DNA of 7,487 bases from a bacterium (lineage in GTDB: Bacteria; Spirochaetota; JAHITG01). A program made the translations under genes and the position numbers. Within the stretch, counting starts at the first letter, position 1. The number at the start of each line of letters is the position of its first letter. Shown here piece by piece: positions 5,667 to 7,487 of this stretch. The notes beneath the pieces were generated by a model, which saw only the letters and a list, made by a program, of their open reading frames with translations, was not told the DNA's origin and ran no database searches. Where the stretch lies: contig JAQTRT010000156.1 of NCBI GenBank assembly GCA_028711675.1, positions 1 through 7,487 on the forward strand, read 5' to 3'.

Positions 5667-6602
5667 ATGTTATATCCAAAAAAAGATGTGGTGAAAAGGT
5701 ATAAAGGTAATCCTATCCTGGGACCTGACAGCCTTCCTTATTCCATTCAGGGTATCTATAATTCCGGGGCTACGAAATATAAGGATAAGTATATCATGCT
5801 CCTGCGCGTGGAGAGCATCGATATTACCAATTATTTTTTCGTGGCAGAAAGCCGGGACGGCTATGATTTCAAGGTGAAGGAGAAGCCTATCGAACTCATC
5901 GGCGCCGGCGAGGAATACGCCAAGTACACCAACCAGATGATCTATGATCCCCGCATCACGAAGATAGGGGAGACCTATTACATCACGTTCGCGTGCCACA
6001 GCTCGTGGAGCGTGAGGATCGGTATGATCAAGACCGATGATTTCGAGAAATTCCACTGGGTCGACTTTCTTTCCGAAGTGGATAACCGGAACTGTACGCT
6101 CTTCCCGGAAAAGATCAACGGCCTTTATGCGCGGCTCGACCGGCCTATCCTCCCCAATGACCACGGCGATATCTGGATCAGTTATTCACCGGACCTGATC
6201 TACTGGGGCAGGTCCAAATGCATCATGAAACACGGCGAGCACGGCGGCTGGAACTGGATCAAGATCGGCCCGGGCGCGCCGCCCATCAAGACCAAACACG
6301 GCTGGCTCGAGATATGGCACGGAGTGCACCAGATGTGCAAAGCCCAGTACGTGTATCATCTGGGCGCCATGCTGCTTGATCTACAAGATCCGTCCAAGAT
6401 ACTGGCCTGCACCAAAGCGCCTATCCTGTCGCCTGTCACGGATTATGAGAGGATCGGTATATCTTACAGTGTGACGTTCACGTCCGGAGCCATCCTGGAG
6501 GATAACGGCGAAGTGAAGATCTATTACGGCGCCGGCGACACCTACCAGTGCGTGGGCACGTCCACCGTGGACGACCTGGTCGACGCGTGCTATAACCGGT
6601 GA
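5667..6602 (+). CDS. GH130 family beta-mannoside phosphorylase, cytoplasmic
   Basis: The 311-residue protein has no signal peptide. The order of motifs is that of the GH130 five-bladed propeller: GNPIL (about 14-18), YNSGATKY (about 31-38), MIYDPRI with Asp94 as the probable general acid, then NRNCTLFPEK (140-149) and RLDRP (156-160). These are followed by a GPGAPPI-x-T stretch with Lys208, W-L-E-I-W-HGVH with His218, and YGAGDT near the C-terminus. The family cleaves beta-mannosides with phosphate to release alpha-mannose 1-phosphate. The retained Arg141, Arg156/Arg159, Lys208 and His218 fit the phosphate-binding residues of phosphorylases as opposed to GH130 hydrolases; exact equivalence was matched by motif only. 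The length fits the shorter subgroups acting on manno-oligosaccharides, with mannosyl-glucose as an alternative substrate. Codon use near the 3' half is richer in GC than in the binding protein, a mild difference. A LacI-type operator and a long hairpin precede it, and a LacI-family gene follows 182 bp on. Confidence 0.92.
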   Translation: MLYPKKDVVKRYKGNPILGPDSLPYSIQGIYNSGATKYKDKYIMLLRVESIDITNYFFVAESRDGYDFKVKEKPIELIGAGEEYAKYTNQMIYDPRITKIGETYYITFACHSSWSVRIGMIKTDDFEKFHWVDFLSEVDNRNCTLFPEKINGLYARLDRPILPNDHGDIWISYSPDLIYWGRSKCIMKHGEHGGWNWIKIGPGAPPIKTKHGWLEIWHGVHQMCKAQYVYHLGAMLLDLQDPSKILACTKAPILSPVTDYERIGISYSVTFTSGAILEDNGEVKIYYGAGDTYQCVGTSTVDDLVDACYNR

Positions 6603-6624
6603 AACAGGAAAATAGGGACGATCC

Positions 6625-6758
6625 AGCCACAAAGACACGAAGGCACGAATTAGTTATATTTTAATGATTATTTTTCATGTTTCATCAGGGAAAATCCTGG
6701 TTTTATGCTGATCCCTGTTGCCTTAAAATTATTTTTGTGTCTTAGTGCCCTTGTGGCT
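6625..6758. repeat. 134-bp inverted-repeat intergenic element with CACAAAGA-type arms
   Basis: The left arm 6625-6649 and right arm 6734-6758 are inverted copies in 20 of 25 positions (AGCCACAARGRCACKAAG core). Within the left arm a CACRAAGR unit recurs every 8 bp. The 84-nt centre is AT-rich and contains CAGGGA (6686-6691) facing TCCCTG (6712-6717). Sequences of this CCACAAAGACACGAAGGCAC type recur between genes in many bacterial genomes, to my recollection. It fills most of the gap between the GH130 and LacI-family genes and does not resemble an intrinsic terminator, since no T-run follows the right arm. Confidence 0.7.
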
Positions 6759-6763
6759 ATCTT
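6735..6763 (+). promoter_or_regulatory. Weak candidate promoter for the LacI-family gene
   Basis: TTGTGT (6735-6740) and TATCTT (6758-6763) are 17 bp apart and 21 bp before the ATG. Matches to consensus are 3/6 and 4/6. The -35 lies in the right arm of the inverted-repeat element, so if real the element supplies the promoter. No LacI-type operator is visible here, so autoregulation is not indicated. Read-through from the GH130 gene is the alternative. Confidence 0.2.
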
Positions 6764-6770
6764 AAAGATG

Positions 6771-6777
6771 AGGAGGT
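6771..6777 (+). promoter_or_regulatory. Ribosome binding site of the LacI-family gene
   Basis: AGGAGGT stands 7 nt before the ATG at 6785, which fixes the start at the residues that open the helix-turn-helix. Confidence 0.88.
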
Positions 6778-6784
6778 CGAACCC

Positions 6785-7487
6785 ATGAAAATTACAATTA
6801 AAGACATTGCCATGCGTGCTGATGTTTCACCGGGTACGGTCTCCAAGATCATCACGGGTAAATATAAGTTTGATAACGTAAAGATCAGCCAGGAAACTAT
6901 CGAGAAAGTGAACAAGGTTGTTAAGGAGCTGAACTATGTACCCAATTACGGGGCACGCGTCCTGAGTACGGGCAAAACCTTTACCATCGGCATCTGCATG
7001 CCCAAGTCCAGGCATAAAAATTTTCATCTCGAGCATTATTATTCCCGTATCATCGACCGCATTGAAAAAGAAGCAGTCCATACCAGTTATGATATCCTTC
7101 TCATTAATTTCGACGCATATATAACCAAATTCGACACAAAAAGGATCGACGGCCTTATCATCATCGAGCAGTGGGAGGATGACAAGGAACTGGAGGTCCT
7201 GGTCGAGGAGAAGAGGAAGTTCGTGGTCATCAATAATCTCATGGACCGTCCTTCCGGGATGACCAACGTGAACATCGATAACCGAAAAGGCATCCGGGAC
7301 GCGGTCCTCCATTTCAAGGATAACGGCCATTCGTCCCTTGCTTTTATCGGCGAATGTATTGCTAATTCCCAGTGGAAAGAACAGAAGCTCAGGCTCGACC
7401 ATTTTATTTCCATCCTGGAGAAAGAGGGCATGAAGGCTGATCCCAATCTTTTTCTGCTGGGCGAAAAGAAAGAGATCTCCGGGAAGA
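6785..7487 (+). CDS. LacI-family transcriptional regulator, N-terminal part (cut by window end)
   Basis: The frame stays open to the window end: 234 codons of an expected 330-350. Residues 4-25 form the LacI-type helix-turn-helix (TIKDIAMRADVS then PGTVSKIITG). LNYVPN (49-54) leads into the hinge helix, and Leu60 is at the place of the leucine that other family members insert into a central CG step of the operator. From residue 66 (TIGICMP) the periplasmic-binding-protein-like effector domain begins. RIDGLIII and the VNIDNRKGIRDAV and HSSLAFIGE segments are typical of its first lobe and crossover. Between helices 2 and 3 there are about five more residues than in E. coli LacI (GKYKFDNVKIS). 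The protein probably responds to a sugar or sugar phosphate of the pathway and binds the CG-centred sites at 4021 and 5466. That pairing is inference. Whether it represses or activates cannot be told. Confidence 0.93.
   Translation, partial: MKITIKDIAMRADVSPGTVSKIITGKYKFDNVKISQETIEKVNKVVKELNYVPNYGARVLSTGKTFTIGICMPKSRHKNFHLEHYYSRIIDRIEKEAVHTSYDILLINFDAYITKFDTKRIDGLIIIEQWEDDKELEVLVEEKRKFVVINNLMDRPSGMTNVNIDNRKGIRDAVLHFKDNGHSSLAFIGECIANSQWKEQKLRLDHFISILEKEGMKADPNLFLLGEKKEISGK

Noticed and set aside
6827..7402. Open frame of 191 codons on the - strand
   Set aside because: It lies wholly antisense to the LacI-family gene, whose helix-turn-helix and effector domain motifs are unmistakable on the + strand.

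Overview
The window reads as part of a carbohydrate (probably beta-mannoside) utilisation locus from an uncultivated, Gram-negative-type bacterium. The evidence for that type is a solute-binding protein with a signal peptide but no lipobox cysteine, a secreted multidomain glycoside hydrolase, strong Shine-Dalgarno sites and a textbook sigma-70-like promoter. I cannot name a phylum from the sequence alone. All genes lie on the + strand. Coding DNA is of moderate GC, and the gaps are AT-rich and crowded with palindromic elements.

Layout. (1) Positions 2-400 hold the C-terminal end of a protein that begins outside the window; its last domain is a paralog of a domain in the next gene. (2) Gap 401-727 holds a 139-bp palindromic element (422-560) with perfect 17-bp inner terminal inverted repeats, then a leader with two further inverted repeats. 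(3) Positions 728-3964 encode an exported glycoside hydrolase of 1078 residues: signal peptide, two beta-sandwich (carbohydrate-binding-like) modules, a DUF5060-like module, a clan GH-A barrel with Glu673 and Glu760 as probable catalytic pair, and two C-terminal beta modules. (4) Gap 3965-4067 holds a consensus promoter with a LacI-type operator at the expected transcription start. (5) Positions 4068-5345 encode an ABC sugar-binding protein. (6) Gap 5346-5666 holds a rho-independent terminator, a second LacI-type operator and a long imperfect hairpin whose 3' side carries a 9-bp periodic repeat. (7) Positions 5667-6602 encode a cytoplasmic GH130 beta-mannoside phosphorylase. (8) Gap 6603-6784 holds a 134-bp inverted-repeat element of a different type. 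(9) Positions 6785-7487 encode the N-terminal part of a LacI-family regulator, cut by the window end.

How the genes may work together (inference): the large hydrolase cuts a polysaccharide outside the cytoplasm, the binding protein hands oligosaccharides to an ABC importer whose permeases are not in the window, and the GH130 enzyme splits the imported beta-mannoside with phosphate, giving mannose 1-phosphate. The LacI-family protein probably controls at least the binding-protein and GH130 genes, because almost identical CG-centred operators (TGAAAWCGGTTTCR) precede both. I see no clearly unprecedented system. The best leads are the shared operator pair, the shuffled paralogous domain, and three unrelated families of palindromic intergenic elements within 7.5 kb.
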